From contig NZ_BCWB01000025.1 of NCBI RefSeq assembly GCF_001592045.1, positions 41,966-105,965 of the forward strand: DNA of 64,000 bases. Direction: 5' to 3'. This document shows, piece after piece, positions 20,423 through 28,735 of the stretch; within the stretch, counting starts at the first letter, position 1; each line of letters begins with the position of its first letter. The DNA is from Thermobifida fusca NBRC 14071 = JCM 3263. GTDB taxonomy: Bacteria > Actinomycetota > Actinomycetes > Streptosporangiales > Streptosporangiaceae. The notes below the pieces were generated by a model. It made no database searches. It was not told the DNA's origin and saw only the letters and a list, made by a program, of their open reading frames with translations. The translations under genes and the position numbers were made by a program.

Positions 20423-20587
20423 GGGTCGTGAAAAGCTTTCTTCACATCCGGCGTCGACAGCAGTGGGTCGGATAGCAGGCGGCCCTTGGGAAAAGGAGCC
20501 GTTCACGCAGGAAAAACCGTCCGGCAGCCGCCGTCACTACAGCGCGGAATCGCTGGTCGTCTCATTTCGACAGCGGCACCGGGCCGA

Positions 20588-21895
20588 TTATTCCCCCTTC
20601 TCTGCGGTGCGGTGGGCTTTGTCTGCGTGCTCTCCGCTCCGCTCTGCAGCGCTGCCCCGGGCCGAGGGCCGCGCGCCAGCAGCGGACCGCTCCTCCCCTG
20701 CTCCGGGGCGCTGCGGTGTCTCCGCTGTTTCCTGTTCCTGGGCAGAGGCCTCCACCGTGAATGGCCGGTTGCGCAGCAGCACGGCCAGGACGGCGACCAC
20801 CGGTGTGGCGAGGAACGCCCCGGTGATCCCGCCGATGATCGACCCTACGGAAATCGAGAGCAGGACCACGGCCGACGGCAGTTCCAGGGAGCGCCCGTAG
20901 ATCCGAGGCGCGATGATGTGGCTCTCCAGTTGCTGCACGGCAATGGTTCCGGCCAGCACCACCACCGCCATCCACAGTCCTTCGACGACCAAGGCCACGA
21001 GCACGGAGACCAGCCCAGCCAGGAACGCGCCGATCACCGGGAGGAACGCGCCGATGAAGGTGAGGATGACCAGCGGCATCACGAGGGAGAGGTCATCCCA
21101 GAACACGAAGAGCAGGACCGCGCCGATACCGATCGCGTCGATGAGGCCGACGAGAGCGACCCCGCGCACGTAGCGTCCGATGACGTCGTAGGTCAGTTCC
21201 CCGGCGTCCCGCAGGGCGCGGCGGGTGGCGGACGGGAAGAGCGAACGCACCCACCGCATCAACTCGTCCCCGGAGTGGACGAAGTAGATGGTGAGCACAA
21301 TGACGAGGATGATCCCGACCAGCACTTCGCCTACCGCGACCGCACCCGCCCAGGCGCCGCTGATCAACTGGCTGCTGTTGCGCTGGATCCACTGCTGGGC
21401 GCTGGCGATCCACTCGTTGATGAGCTGGTCGTCCATCCCGAACGAGGCGGCGATCTGCTGCAGGGTGACCACCGACTCGTTGATGCTGGCCACGATGGCG
21501 TCGAACCCGGAGATCGCGGGAAGCACGATGAGGGTGACGACGCCTCCGAAGATGATGACCGCGCCCAGCACGCTGATGGTCGTGGACAGCCCTCGTCCCA
21601 GTCCGCGGTCCCGGAGCCACTGGGTGGGTGGCATGAGCAGCGCGGTGACAAAGACCGCGAGAATGACGGGGATGGTCACCACCCGGATGTAGATGGCGCC
21701 CCAGAGGATGAGCGCGATCACGACGCCGATGATGAGCAGCCGCCAGGCCACGTCGCTGGCCTTGCGCAGCAGGTCGTCTTCGACTTCGGGAACGGGAGGC
21801 GCCTCTTCCACCACCACGCGGACCTCCCGCTCGGGCAATCGCACGCTCCTGGCGGCCTTCCGCAGCGTCCATGTGGTGGGCCAGTTCCAGCGCAC
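20588..21895 (-). CDS. AI-2E family transporter (YdiK/TqsA-like)
   Basis: This integral membrane protein of about 435 residues has about eight hydrophobic helices, the family pattern VLAVFVTALLMPPTQWLRDRGL and the conserved PVIGAFLAGLVSVLVAL region, followed by GTIAVQQLESHIIAPRIYGRSLELP. Its charged tail is rich in Glu, Ala and Arg. The family includes the autoinducer-2 exporter and antiporter-like members, so the substrate is open. The start was set at GTG 21895 because GAGGGAG lies 7 nt upstream. An in-frame GTG at 21958 has no ribosome-binding site. Confidence 0.88.
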   Translation of the reverse strand: MRWNWPTTWTLRKAARSVRLPEREVRVVVEEAPPVPEVEDDLLRKASDVAWRLLIIGVVIALILWGAIYIRVVTIPVILAVFVTALLMPPTQWLRDRGLGRGLSTTISVLGAVIIFGGVVTLIVLPAISGFDAIVASINESVVTLQQIAASFGMDDQLINEWIASAQQWIQRNSSQLISGAWAGAVAVGEVLVGIILVIVLTIYFVHSGDELMRWVRSLFPSATRRALRDAGELTYDVIGRYVRGVALVGLIDAIGIGAVLLFVFWDDLSLVMPLVILTFIGAFLPVIGAFLAGLVSVLVALVVEGLWMAVVVLAGTIAVQQLESHIIAPRIYGRSLELPSAVVLLSISVGSIIGGITGAFLATPVVAVLAVLLRNRPFTVEASAQEQETAETPQRPGAGEERSAAGARPSARGSAAERSGEHADKAHRTAEKGE

Positions 21896-21995
21896 TCTGC
21901 GTCTCCCTCTTCCCGATGGTCGTGCTTCCGGGTCCTCCGTCCCCGTCAATAGTGGCACTCTGCGGCCCGGACTGTCCGCTTGTTAAAGCAAGGTG

Positions 21996-22412
21996 TCAGA
22001 TGCCCCAGGTGCTGCGCTGTGTTCCTACGGGCACGATCTCGTTGCCGAACGGCGCCAGCGCCACCGGGATCAGTTTGAGAGAAGCCCAGGCCATGGGGAT
22101 ACCGATGATCGTGACAGCCAGCCCGATCGCTGTGGCGATGTGCTCCAGGGCCAGCCACCACCCGGCCACAATGATCCAGATGATATTGCCGATCGTGCTC
22201 CCGGTGCCCGCTCCCGGTTTGCGGACCAGGGTCCGGCCGAACGGCCAGAGCGCGTAGCTGGCCATCCGGAAGGACGCCACCCCGAAGGGGATGGTCACGA
22301 TGAGCAGGCAGCAGAGCACACCGGCGAGGGCGTAGCCCACGGCCAGCCAGAAGCCCGCAACGAACAACCAGATGACGTTGAGGATGAACCGCAGCAGAGT
22401 CACTGGCCCCAC
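21996..22412 (-). CDS. YccF-domain inner membrane protein
   Basis: This 138-residue protein holds two YccF units, each with a pair of hydrophobic helices: LRFILNVIWLFVAGFWLA with TIPFGVASFRMASYALWPFGR, and STIGNIIWIIVAGWWLA with IIGIPMAWASLKLIPVALAPFG. This duplication is the normal family architecture. The function is unknown. The start is uncertain. GTG at 22412 has AGGAG only 3 nt upstream, and GTG at 22403 would match the usual family N-terminus but lies about 12 nt from it. Confidence 0.88.
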   Translation of the reverse strand: MGPVTLLRFILNVIWLFVAGFWLAVGYALAGVLCCLLIVTIPFGVASFRMASYALWPFGRTLVRKPGAGTGSTIGNIIWIIVAGWWLALEHIATAIGLAVTIIGIPMAWASLKLIPVALAPFGNEIVPVGTQRSTWGI

Positions 22413-23006
22413 TTTCTCCTGTCCGTTTCGCCGCTCTCGTCTCGCGGCCGTGCCTGCCCGGTATGACGACGAGAGGCCCGTCCTGGTTCCGGACTGCGGT
22501 GACCTGCATGTTCCCGAGCCTCCTCGGTTCCGGGCACTACCCTCAGCGCTGGAAGCCAGTCCGAAATTGTGACCTGGTTATCAGAACCGTTCCCTGGAAC
22601 GGGAACGACTGTCCCCATACGATGGTTTTGTCTGGGCTCCGGCCCGGACCGTGACGTCTTCCCGGCGATGTCGGATCTGCTTCCGGTGCGTCAGAGCGCC
22701 ACATCCGGAAAGATCCGATTTCGATAACGGTTGAGCGAGTAATTTCCCTACCCCCGTGCGGAATCGGGAGCGGGGATGGCATGATTACGTACCGGTTCGC
22801 GGGGAGAGCGTTCCCACCGCCTCCGCAGCCTCGTGCGTGAGCACCCGCCGGTTCGGCAAATCTGCGCCTACGTGCTCTCAACCTCACGGGAACACCAGAG
22901 CAGAGCTCAGCGTTATTGCTGTGCCGGGTCGCTTACGCGGCTTTATCCAATTTGTTCATCAGCTTGCACACAGCTTACTGCGATTTTATGTAGAGGTGGT
23001 TCAACC
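22413..23006. other. Intergenic region between yccF and the WhiB gene
   Basis: This is nearly 600 bp with no credible gene. It holds a palindrome CCGTTCC-CT-GGAACGG at 22587-22602 and, nearer the WhiB start, an A+T-rich stretch (22900-22990) that probably carries the promoter and a long 5' leader, as is usual for WhiB genes. Confidence 0.6.
22587..22602. promoter_or_regulatory. 16-bp inverted repeat, candidate operator
   Basis: CCGTTCC and GGAACGG arms flank a 2-bp centre, about 175 bp upstream of the yccF start and 405 bp upstream of the WhiB start. The short centre fits a protein-binding site better than an RNA hairpin. The regulator is unknown. Confidence 0.35.
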
Positions 23007-23306
23007 ATGTCTCAGGTACGTCGGCAGGCCACGCTGCGCCCCCGCCCGAGCTGGGGGTGGCAGGATGCCGCCGCGTGCCGGGGCGAGGACCTTGTGCTCT
23101 TCTTCGGTCCCGACGGCGAGCGTCAGCCGGAACGGGAGATTCGTGAGCGCAAGGCCAAGGAGATCTGCGCTCACTGCCCTGTCCGTACGGAATGTCTCGA
23201 CTACGCGATCTCGCGTCCCGAGAAGTACGGAACCTGGGGTGGACTCAACGAGGACGAGCGCGCGTCCGAGCGTCGGCGCCGGATGCGTCGCGCTAACGCA
23301 GCCTGA
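23007..23306 (+). CDS. WhiB-family Fe-S transcriptional regulator
   Basis: This is a 99-residue WhiB-like protein. The four iron-sulfur cysteines are Cys24, Cys54, Cys57 and Cys63 (C-X29-C-X2-C-X5-C). The G(T)WGGL turn follows (residues 75-80), then a basic tail SERRRRMRRANAA that contacts DNA or sigma factor. It senses redox or NO and acts with the primary sigma factor in other Actinobacteria. The ATG at 23007 is preceded by AGAGGTGG. Longer in-frame starts upstream would add an unrelated sequence. It lacks the AT-hook of WhiB7. The precise subclass is not assigned. Confidence 0.93.
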   Translation: MSQVRRQATLRPRPSWGWQDAAACRGEDLVLFFGPDGERQPEREIRERKAKEICAHCPVRTECLDYAISRPEKYGTWGGLNEDERASERRRRMRRANAA

Positions 23307-23382
23307 TTCTGCCGCCCCGGCCGGGAGTAATTTCTCACCGATTCTCCCACACTGATTGATCGCCCGACCATCAGGGTCATTC

Positions 23383-23421
23383 ACCGTGGCGCCCCGACAA
23401 GCACGTCGAGGGCGCCACGGT
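23383..23421. terminator. Bidirectional terminator between WhiB gene and PRTase gene
   Basis: A perfect 12-bp stem ACCGTGGCGCCC / GGGCGCCACGGT (23383-23394 and 23410-23421) encloses a loop that itself pairs CGAC with GTCG, and is followed by TGTGTTTCTT. It lies between two convergent genes and can serve both. Confidence 0.85.
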
Positions 23422-23463
23422 GTGTTTCTTACCCATCTTTATTCCCATTTTTCGCGATTTTCA

Positions 23464-24765
23464 TCACAGAATCCGATCGAACCACTCGGCAGCGCGCACC
23501 CCAACCCTGCGCCACTCTTCCGGCTGGTGCAGCAGCTGTTCGGCTCCCGCCACGATCTCGACCGCGGTCGGCCCGGTCATCCGGCCCAGCGTCCACTCGG
23601 CGAGCTCCCGAACAAAAGAGTCGGATCCCTGCACGAGGACCAGGGTGGGCGCGCGCACCTGGGTGAGGGCTTCGCCGGCCAGGTCGACGCGGCCCCCGTG
23701 GGTGACGACCGCCCCCACCTCTCCGGGGAGCCGGGCAGCCGCATCCAACGCTCCCGGCGCGGCCTGCCCGGCGCCGAGCAGCGCGATCGGCGCACTGGCC
23801 ACCACAGGGGTGCGGCGGATCCAGCGCACCCCGGCCGCCAGGCGCTCCCCCAGCACTGCCGGGGCCAACTCGTCGGCTTCCGGGCTCGCTTCCGTGGGAG
23901 TGAGCAGGTCGAGCAGCAGAGTCGCATACCCCGCGGCGCGCAGCACCGTCCCGATCGCCTGGTTGTGCGGGACGAGCCGGCCGTGCCCCGAGGCCATGAC
24001 CACGGTGCCGCGCACCACCGAGGGGACGATGAGCTCCCCTTCGAGTTCGACCCCGCCCGCCGAAAAGCGCGCCGGATACCGGGAATCCCCGCTCTCTCCC
24101 AGGTCGCGGTGCTCGGCGAGCAGGGCAGCGACCTGTCCCTCGTCGACTTCGGAGAAATCCCGGTACCACCGGTCCAGCGAGTGGAAGGTCTCGGGGACGG
24201 CGAGCGCGACGACGCGGTCGGCCTCCTCCTGGAGGCGTTCCACCGCCTCGGTCGAGGCGACGGGCAGGGCGAGCACCAGCCGCGCGGGACGGTGTCGGCG
24301 CACCATACGCAGCGCTGCGCGGGCGGTGCTGCCGGTGGTGGCGCCGTCGTCGACGACGATGACGTCCCGGTCGGTCAGCCGCGGCAGTGTCCGGGCCCCC
24401 CGGTACATTTCGCGGCTGTGGGTGATCTTGTCCCGGGCTTCCGCGACGACGTCGGAGAGCCGGTTGCGGGGGATCCGCAGCCGGGCCAGGGCAGTGTCGT
24501 CGTAGCAGACGTGTCCGTCTTCGTCGACCGCGCCTAGGTCCACGTCGGGCCGGTCCGGCAGGCTGATCCGGTTGACCACGGCCACATCGAGCGGGGCGTG
24601 CAGGACGCGGGCGACCTCGGCGCCCACCGTCACCCCGCCTCTCGGCAGGGCGATGACGACGGGGGTGGCTCCGGTGACGTCGCGTACGCGCTCCGCCAGC
24701 CAGTGTCCGGCGACGGTCCGATCGGGGAAAGGCAGGGATACGGGTAGTGGACTCACGGTGACCAC
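23464..24765 (-). CDS. Phosphoribosyltransferase / dienelactone hydrolase-like fusion protein
   Basis: This two-domain protein has about 433 residues. The N-terminal half is a type I phosphoribosyltransferase-like domain: VIALPRGGVTVGAEVA, then the PRPP loop VIVVDDGATTGSTARAAL. The C-terminal half is an alpha/beta-hydrolase: GTVVMASGHGR, then VASAPIALLGAGQAAPGALDAA, where the nucleophile-elbow G-X-S-X-G pattern is degenerate (GAGQAA), so hydrolase activity is uncertain. Similar fusions occur in Actinobacteria with no settled function. The start is uncertain. GTG 24765 or GTG 24756 are the likely choices, because the sequence further upstream does not resemble the family. Confidence 0.82.
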   Translation of the reverse strand: MVTVSPLPVSLPFPDRTVAGHWLAERVRDVTGATPVVIALPRGGVTVGAEVARVLHAPLDVAVVNRISLPDRPDVDLGAVDEDGHVCYDDTALARLRIPRNRLSDVVAEARDKITHSREMYRGARTLPRLTDRDVIVVDDGATTGSTARAALRMVRRHRPARLVLALPVASTEAVERLQEEADRVVALAVPETFHSLDRWYRDFSEVDEGQVAALLAEHRDLGESGDSRYPARFSAGGVELEGELIVPSVVRGTVVMASGHGRLVPHNQAIGTVLRAAGYATLLLDLLTPTEASPEADELAPAVLGERLAAGVRWIRRTPVVASAPIALLGAGQAAPGALDAAARLPGEVGAVVTHGGRVDLAGEALTQVRAPTLVLVQGSDSFVRELAEWTLGRMTGPTAVEIVAGAEQLLHQPEEWRRVGVRAAEWFDRIL

Positions 24766-25068
24766 CGCAGACTTCTCAGGTAAGCAGGGTGATACTGCCC
24801 TACCCGTTCCATGCCGTCGACCAACCCTGCTACTCCTGTTGTTTTGCCTGGTCAAAAGGTAAAGAACCGTTGACTTGCTGCGCGGCTGCACGTCGCGCTG
24901 TCTGCCGGGGTGCGGGCGCGGTGCTCCGGCTTCCCCCTGCCGACAGGGACCTGCTCGCCGCGGGGAGTTACGCCACTGCCCTGATTGGCCCTAGGATCAC
25001 CCCGGATCGCCACCGTGATCCTGTTTTGCGGATGATTCTCCGCAACCGCCGCGCTCTGAGGAGGTTTG
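24766..25068. other. Divergent intergenic region (PRTase / MFS)
   Basis: About 300 bp separate the two divergent genes. Apart from the GAGGAGG ribosome-binding site of the MFS gene at 25058-25064, no operator, hairpin or small gene stood out. Confidence 0.5.
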
Positions 25069-26277
25069 TTGTCCGGTCATCGGCTGAATTCCGCGGCGCC
25101 TGACCCGGCAGCGCGGCGGGCCCGCTGGGGGGTTGCCGGGCTGTTCGCGAGCAACGGGCTCGGCTATCCCTCTGTAGTGCCGTGGCTCCCCGAGATCAAA
25201 AACCAGCTTGAGCTGTCCAATACGGCTCTGGGCACCGCGATCGCTGCCATGCCGCTGGGTGCGCTGCTGACCGGTATGCTCGCCGGACCGTTCATCTCCC
25301 GGTGGGGCAGCGGCCGTACCGCGGTGGTCTGCGCGCTGGTGTCCACGTGGCTGCTGCCGGTGATCGCGCTGGCACCCCAATGGGGGGTGCTGGTGGCCAT
25401 CCTGTTCGTCATCGGCTGCGTGGACACGTGGTGCGATGCGGCGATGAACGCTCACGGGCTGCGGGTACAGCGCCGCTACGGGCGCAGCATTATCAACACC
25501 TTCCACGCGGTGTGGAGTGTGGCGGCGGTCGCGGGCGGCCTGCTGGGCGCAGCCGCGGTCGGACTGCGGCTGCCTTTCCTGGTCTTCCTCATCGGGCTCG
25601 CATGCATGCTCACCGGACTCGTGGTGGCCTCGTCGCGGCTGCTCTTGGACGGCCCGGAGCACGCCGAACGCAGCGCGGCCTCTCTCGGGGACGGCGCCCG
25701 ATGGTTTCCGGCTGCGCGAGCAGTGGGGCTGATGGTGGCGCTCGGTGTCCTCCTCATGCTCGCAGCCGCGGTGGAGGACGCGGCAGCGTCCTGGGGTGCG
25801 GTTTACATGCGGGACAGCATCGGGGCGACAGCGTTCCTCGCAGGGCTGCCGTTCGTCGCCTGCCAGGCGGCGATGACCGCGGGGCGACTGGCCGGGGACC
25901 GGCTGACCGATGCGTTCGGGGCGGTGGCGGTGGCACGGACCGGTCTGCTGCTGTCCGCGGTGGGGTTGAGCGGGGCACTGCTGTTCCCCACCCCGGTGAC
26001 CACCGTGGTGGGCTTCGGGTTGTGCGGGTTGGGTGTGGCCACCCTGTTCCCGTTGACGCTGGCCGCTGCGGGCGAGATCCCCGGGGTGCACAGCGGGACC
26101 GGTGTGTCTATGGTGGCCTGGCTGGCCCGGCTCGGTTTCCTGGCGTTCCCGCCGCTGGTCGGCCTGGTCGCGGACGCGACTTCGCTGCGGGTCGGCCTGG
26201 CCCTCTTCCCTGTCGCCGCGCTCATCGGCGCTGCCTTGGCCACCAGTCTCCGGCCCCGCACCTCGGAAGACGGGTGA
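25069..26277 (+). CDS. Major facilitator superfamily transporter
   Basis: This membrane protein of about 402 residues has twelve predicted hydrophobic segments in two halves. The loop 2-3 region FISRWGSGRTAVV and the WCDAAMNAHGLRVQRRYGRSIINTFHAVWS stretch resemble the YbjJ-like MFS branch. It begins with TTG. GAGGAGG lies 4 nt before the TTG at 25069 (another TTG at 25066 is too close). The substrate is unknown. A hairpin overlapping its stop codon probably ends transcription. Confidence 0.88.
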   Translation: MSGHRLNSAAPDPAARRARWGVAGLFASNGLGYPSVVPWLPEIKNQLELSNTALGTAIAAMPLGALLTGMLAGPFISRWGSGRTAVVCALVSTWLLPVIALAPQWGVLVAILFVIGCVDTWCDAAMNAHGLRVQRRYGRSIINTFHAVWSVAAVAGGLLGAAAVGLRLPFLVFLIGLACMLTGLVVASSRLLLDGPEHAERSAASLGDGARWFPAARAVGLMVALGVLLMLAAAVEDAAASWGAVYMRDSIGATAFLAGLPFVACQAAMTAGRLAGDRLTDAFGAVAVARTGLLLSAVGLSGALLFPTPVTTVVGFGLCGLGVATLFPLTLAAAGEIPGVHSGTGVSMVAWLARLGFLAFPPLVGLVADATSLRVGLALFPVAALIGAALATSLRPRTSEDG

Positions 26278-26315
26278 CCCCGCAGGTACGCAGGCACACC
26301 GCGTCTGCGGGGTCA
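26275..26315. terminator. Terminator hairpin overlapping the MFS stop codon
   Basis: The perfect 11-bp arms TGACCCCGCAG (26275-26285) and CTGCGGGGTCA (26305-26315) enclose a 19-nt loop. The TGA stop of the MFS gene forms the start of the first arm. The site also lies between convergent genes. There is no T-run. Confidence 0.65.
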
Positions 26316-26359
26316 GCAGAAACGGGATCCGATCCCCGGACTACCCGGGCCGCACCTGC

Positions 26360-27079
26360 TTACGCGCAGGTGTCGAGCATGGCGGAGAGCCCTTGGTAGT
26401 CCTCTGGGGAGACGGGGAGGTCGTACCGGTAGAGCACGTCGATGTAGCGGATGGCGTAGGTGCACTGGAATGCCTCGTGGGGCTGCCATTCGCCGGGGCC
26501 GGCGTCGCCTTTCTGCTGGTTGGCCGGGCCGTCAGAGGCCAGGAGGTTGCCGGGGTCGTTGGCGAACTCGATGCGGGTCTCGCGGTCCCATTCACTGGCG
26601 CCCATCCGCCAGGCCAGGGAGAGCGGCACGATGTGGTCGATCTGCACGGCCCGCGGGTCGTCCGCGGTGAACTCGATGGTCTTCCCGGTGTACGGGTCGT
26701 GCAGCGTACCGGAGAGGACTTTGCAGCCGTCGGAGGCGAGCTGCACATTGTCGAGGTCGCGGGCAAGGATGTCGTTGCGCGTGGAACACCCGTTGCTGTC
26801 GGTGTCGATCCAGCCGTGGCCGAACTCTTCCCTCCGGTAGTCGCCGCGCGGAGCAGGTTCCGCGAGCTGCAGTGACTCGAGCTGCTCCCAGGCCGCGGCC
26901 GCATCCGGGTCTTCGCTTTGCGGGGCATAGGGCTCACTTGGCGACGGTGTGGCGAGCCCGTCTTCCAGTTCGGCGAGTACGTCGTCGAGGAACTGGCAGC
27001 CGGCCGTGGTGAAGAGCACTGCGGCGGCCGCCGCTGCGATCCCGATCCGCGTTCTGCCGAGGCGCTGCGTGGGGGGCAT
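26360..27079 (-). CDS. Secreted HNH-type nuclease-like lipoprotein (GmrSD/DUF1524-like)
   Basis: This 239-residue protein has a lipoprotein signal (basic start, AAAAAAVLF, lipobox TTAGC with Cys28), a Pro/Ser/Glu-rich linker, and a C-terminal domain with the HNH-like motif QIDHIVPLSLAW, then FANDPGNLLASDGPANQQKGD and a final Cys pair region. The domain matches the extracellular HNH-family proteins of Actinobacteria related to the GmrSD C-terminal nuclease fold. It should act outside the membrane, perhaps in nucleic acid scavenging. The activity is inference. The catalytic His (DHIVPL) and Asn residues are present. Confidence 0.87.
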   Translation of the reverse strand: MPPTQRLGRTRIGIAAAAAAVLFTTAGCQFLDDVLAELEDGLATPSPSEPYAPQSEDPDAAAAWEQLESLQLAEPAPRGDYRREEFGHGWIDTDSNGCSTRNDILARDLDNVQLASDGCKVLSGTLHDPYTGKTIEFTADDPRAVQIDHIVPLSLAWRMGASEWDRETRIEFANDPGNLLASDGPANQQKGDAGPGEWQPHEAFQCTYAIRYIDVLYRYDLPVSPEDYQGLSAMLDTCA

Positions 27080-27132
27080 GGAAGCTCAGTCTCCTGTCAT
27101 CACTACGAGGGGGTACCGCGATCTACTCTGCC

Positions 27133-28278
27133 TCAGCGGCGGCGCCGGCGCGGGCGGGCAGGCCGCCGGCGGGCTGCGGCAGCGCGATCGGGCCGGGGGG
27201 AGGACTGCACTTCGGAGTTTTTCCCCGCCCGGCTTTCAGCAACCCTCGTGTCCTGCTCGCGCGCCTGGGCGATCCGCTGCAGGGCCTGCTCGTGGCGTTC
27301 TGCGAGGCGGACCGCGCTGGCCTGGCGGCGGGCGGCGAGCTCGGCCCGGGCCCGCGCGGTTTCCGCGACCGGCCACATGGCGTCGATCTCGGCGTTGAGG
27401 GAGGATCCGGCCAGCACGGCGAGCGCGGTCAGGTACAGCCAGATCACGATGATGATGGGCGCGGTGAGCGGACCGTAGAGGTTCACCTGTCCGAAGGAGG
27501 CTTCCAGGTAGAGCCGCAACCCTACGGTGCCGCAGAGCAGGATGAGGACGGCAGCGATCGCTCCCGGCAGTTGGCGGACCAGGGAGGTGCGCACCGGGAC
27601 GCTCAAGGTGTAGAGGGCCACGATGCTGCCGAGGCTGAGCAGTCCCACCAGCGGCCAGTAGCCCAGGTGGAGGTAGGTGTCGGCTGCGGGGAGCAGGGCG
27701 CGGAGTGCGTCCGGGCCCGCGACCACAGCCGGGAGCACGACCAGCGCGAACAGCAGCGCCCCGAGGTAGGCAACGAACGCGAGCAGGCGGCGGCGCAGGT
27801 AGCCGCGCATGCCTTCCAGCCCGTAGGCGATGGTGATGGCCTCGATGAACACGCTCATGGCGCGGGAGCCGGACCAGAGTGAGACGAGGAAGGTGAGCGA
27901 GAGCACCCCGCCGTGGGCGCCACCGAGAAAGTCGTCGACAAGGGGTTCGACGGTGGTCTGCACGGCTTCAGCGGTCAGGACGGTGGCGGCCAGGTCCAGC
28001 ATCCAGGCGCGGATCTCCACTACTGTCTGGTGGCCGAGCACCGAGCTGAGGTGGCCCAGGGTGCCGACGAGGCCGAGGAGGAGGGACGGCAGGGACAGGA
28101 GGGAGAAGAACGCGGACTCGGCGGCCAACCCGATGATGCGGACTCGCAGCGCGGACCGCACCGTGCGGGCGACCAGCATGGCTGCGGCGCCGGAGCGGGG
28201 ATGGCGGTCAGGCCAGGTTCTGACCGCTTCCTGGAGCCGCTCGAGGTTCGCCCATTGAGGTCGCACACCTTCGAACAT
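27133..28278 (-). CDS. YihY/BrkB-family membrane protein
   Basis: This protein of about 381 residues has six hydrophobic helices, beginning with AAESAFFSLLSLPSLLLGLVG. It carries the YihY-family core (GSRAMSVFIEAITIAYGLEG; YGPLTAPIIIVIWLYLTALAVLAGSSLNAEID) and ends in a strongly basic tail (RRRPARPRRRRR). The family was once called ribonuclease BN; its function is unsettled. The ATG at 28278 was taken as the start because the sequence further upstream shows no family resemblance. It is divergent from the sulfur operon. Confidence 0.85.
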   Translation of the reverse strand: MFEGVRPQWANLERLQEAVRTWPDRHPRSGAAAMLVARTVRSALRVRIIGLAAESAFFSLLSLPSLLLGLVGTLGHLSSVLGHQTVVEIRAWMLDLAATVLTAEAVQTTVEPLVDDFLGGAHGGVLSLTFLVSLWSGSRAMSVFIEAITIAYGLEGMRGYLRRRLLAFVAYLGALLFALVVLPAVVAGPDALRALLPAADTYLHLGYWPLVGLLSLGSIVALYTLSVPVRTSLVRQLPGAIAAVLILLCGTVGLRLYLEASFGQVNLYGPLTAPIIIVIWLYLTALAVLAGSSLNAEIDAMWPVAETARARAELAARRQASAVRLAERHEQALQRIAQAREQDTRVAESRAGKNSEVQSSPRPDRAAAARRRPARPRRRRR

Positions 28279-28400
28279 AGCCCTGAAATGTCCGTTTTGC
28301 CGTATGCCCTGCGGGGATCGTCGTGGTTTCCTCGCTGTTCCGTTGACGAACCGTAATTCGGAGCCGCCTTCGACGCTGTGATACGACTCACGAAACTTTT

Positions 28401-28413
28401 CCCACTTAGTGGG
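28401..28413. promoter_or_regulatory. 13-bp perfect palindrome upstream of the sulfur leader
   Basis: CCCACTTAGTGGG (arms CCCAC/GTGGG around TTA) lies 58-70 bp before the cysteine leader ATG and 123-135 bp before the divergent YihY start, followed by TAGACAAATCATTGAC, which could hold a -35 element. It is a candidate operator. The regulator is unknown. Confidence 0.4.
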
Positions 28414-28470
28414 TAGACAAATCATTGACGGCATGACATGGTCGTTGCCATGATCGCTGCCCTCGACCCC

Positions 28471-28554
28471 ATGCTCTGCGTGCGCCGTCACGTGGACTAC
28501 CTTCGGGTCCGCAGCGCTCTCTGTCGCAACGTCGCCTCAACGCCTAGTTGCTGA
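28471..28554 (+). CDS. Cysteine-containing leader peptide of the sulfur operon (27 aa)
   Basis: The short frame begins MLCVRRHVDYLRVRSALCR and ends with a cysteine immediately before TGA, giving three Cys (positions 3, 18 and 27). The RRHVD...R..SALCR pattern matches the actinobacterial leader peptides found before sulfur assimilation and transport genes, which are thought to tune downstream expression to cysteine supply. In-frame ATGs at 28450 and 28438 could extend it. It sits 181 bp before the sulfite reductase start, and its stop codon overlaps a hairpin. Confidence 0.82.
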   Translation: MLCVRRHVDYLRVRSALCRNVASTPSC

Positions 28555-28580
28555 GCACCAGTTCCGCCCTGGGCGTGCTC
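28553..28580 (+). promoter_or_regulatory. Hairpin starting at the leader stop codon
   Basis: GAGCAC (28553-28558) pairs with GTGCTC (28575-28580). The first arm begins inside the leader's TGA, so a ribosome stalled at or terminating on the last Cys codon would cover it. This is the expected geometry for coupling leader translation to downstream expression. A second hairpin, GACCGGACTC-GCA-GAGTC-AC-GGTC, lies at 28672-28695. Confidence 0.5.
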
Positions 28581-28735
28581 GCACCGACGTTGCCCCTCCT
28601 CTCCGCTGTTATGTGCCGCATTACAGCCCGGTCGGACGGGTGTCGGGCCGCGACGCGCCCAGAACGCGATTGACCGGACTCGCAGAGTCACGGTCCGCGC
28701 CCCGGTGGACGACATAGACTCGGAGGACTTCACCC

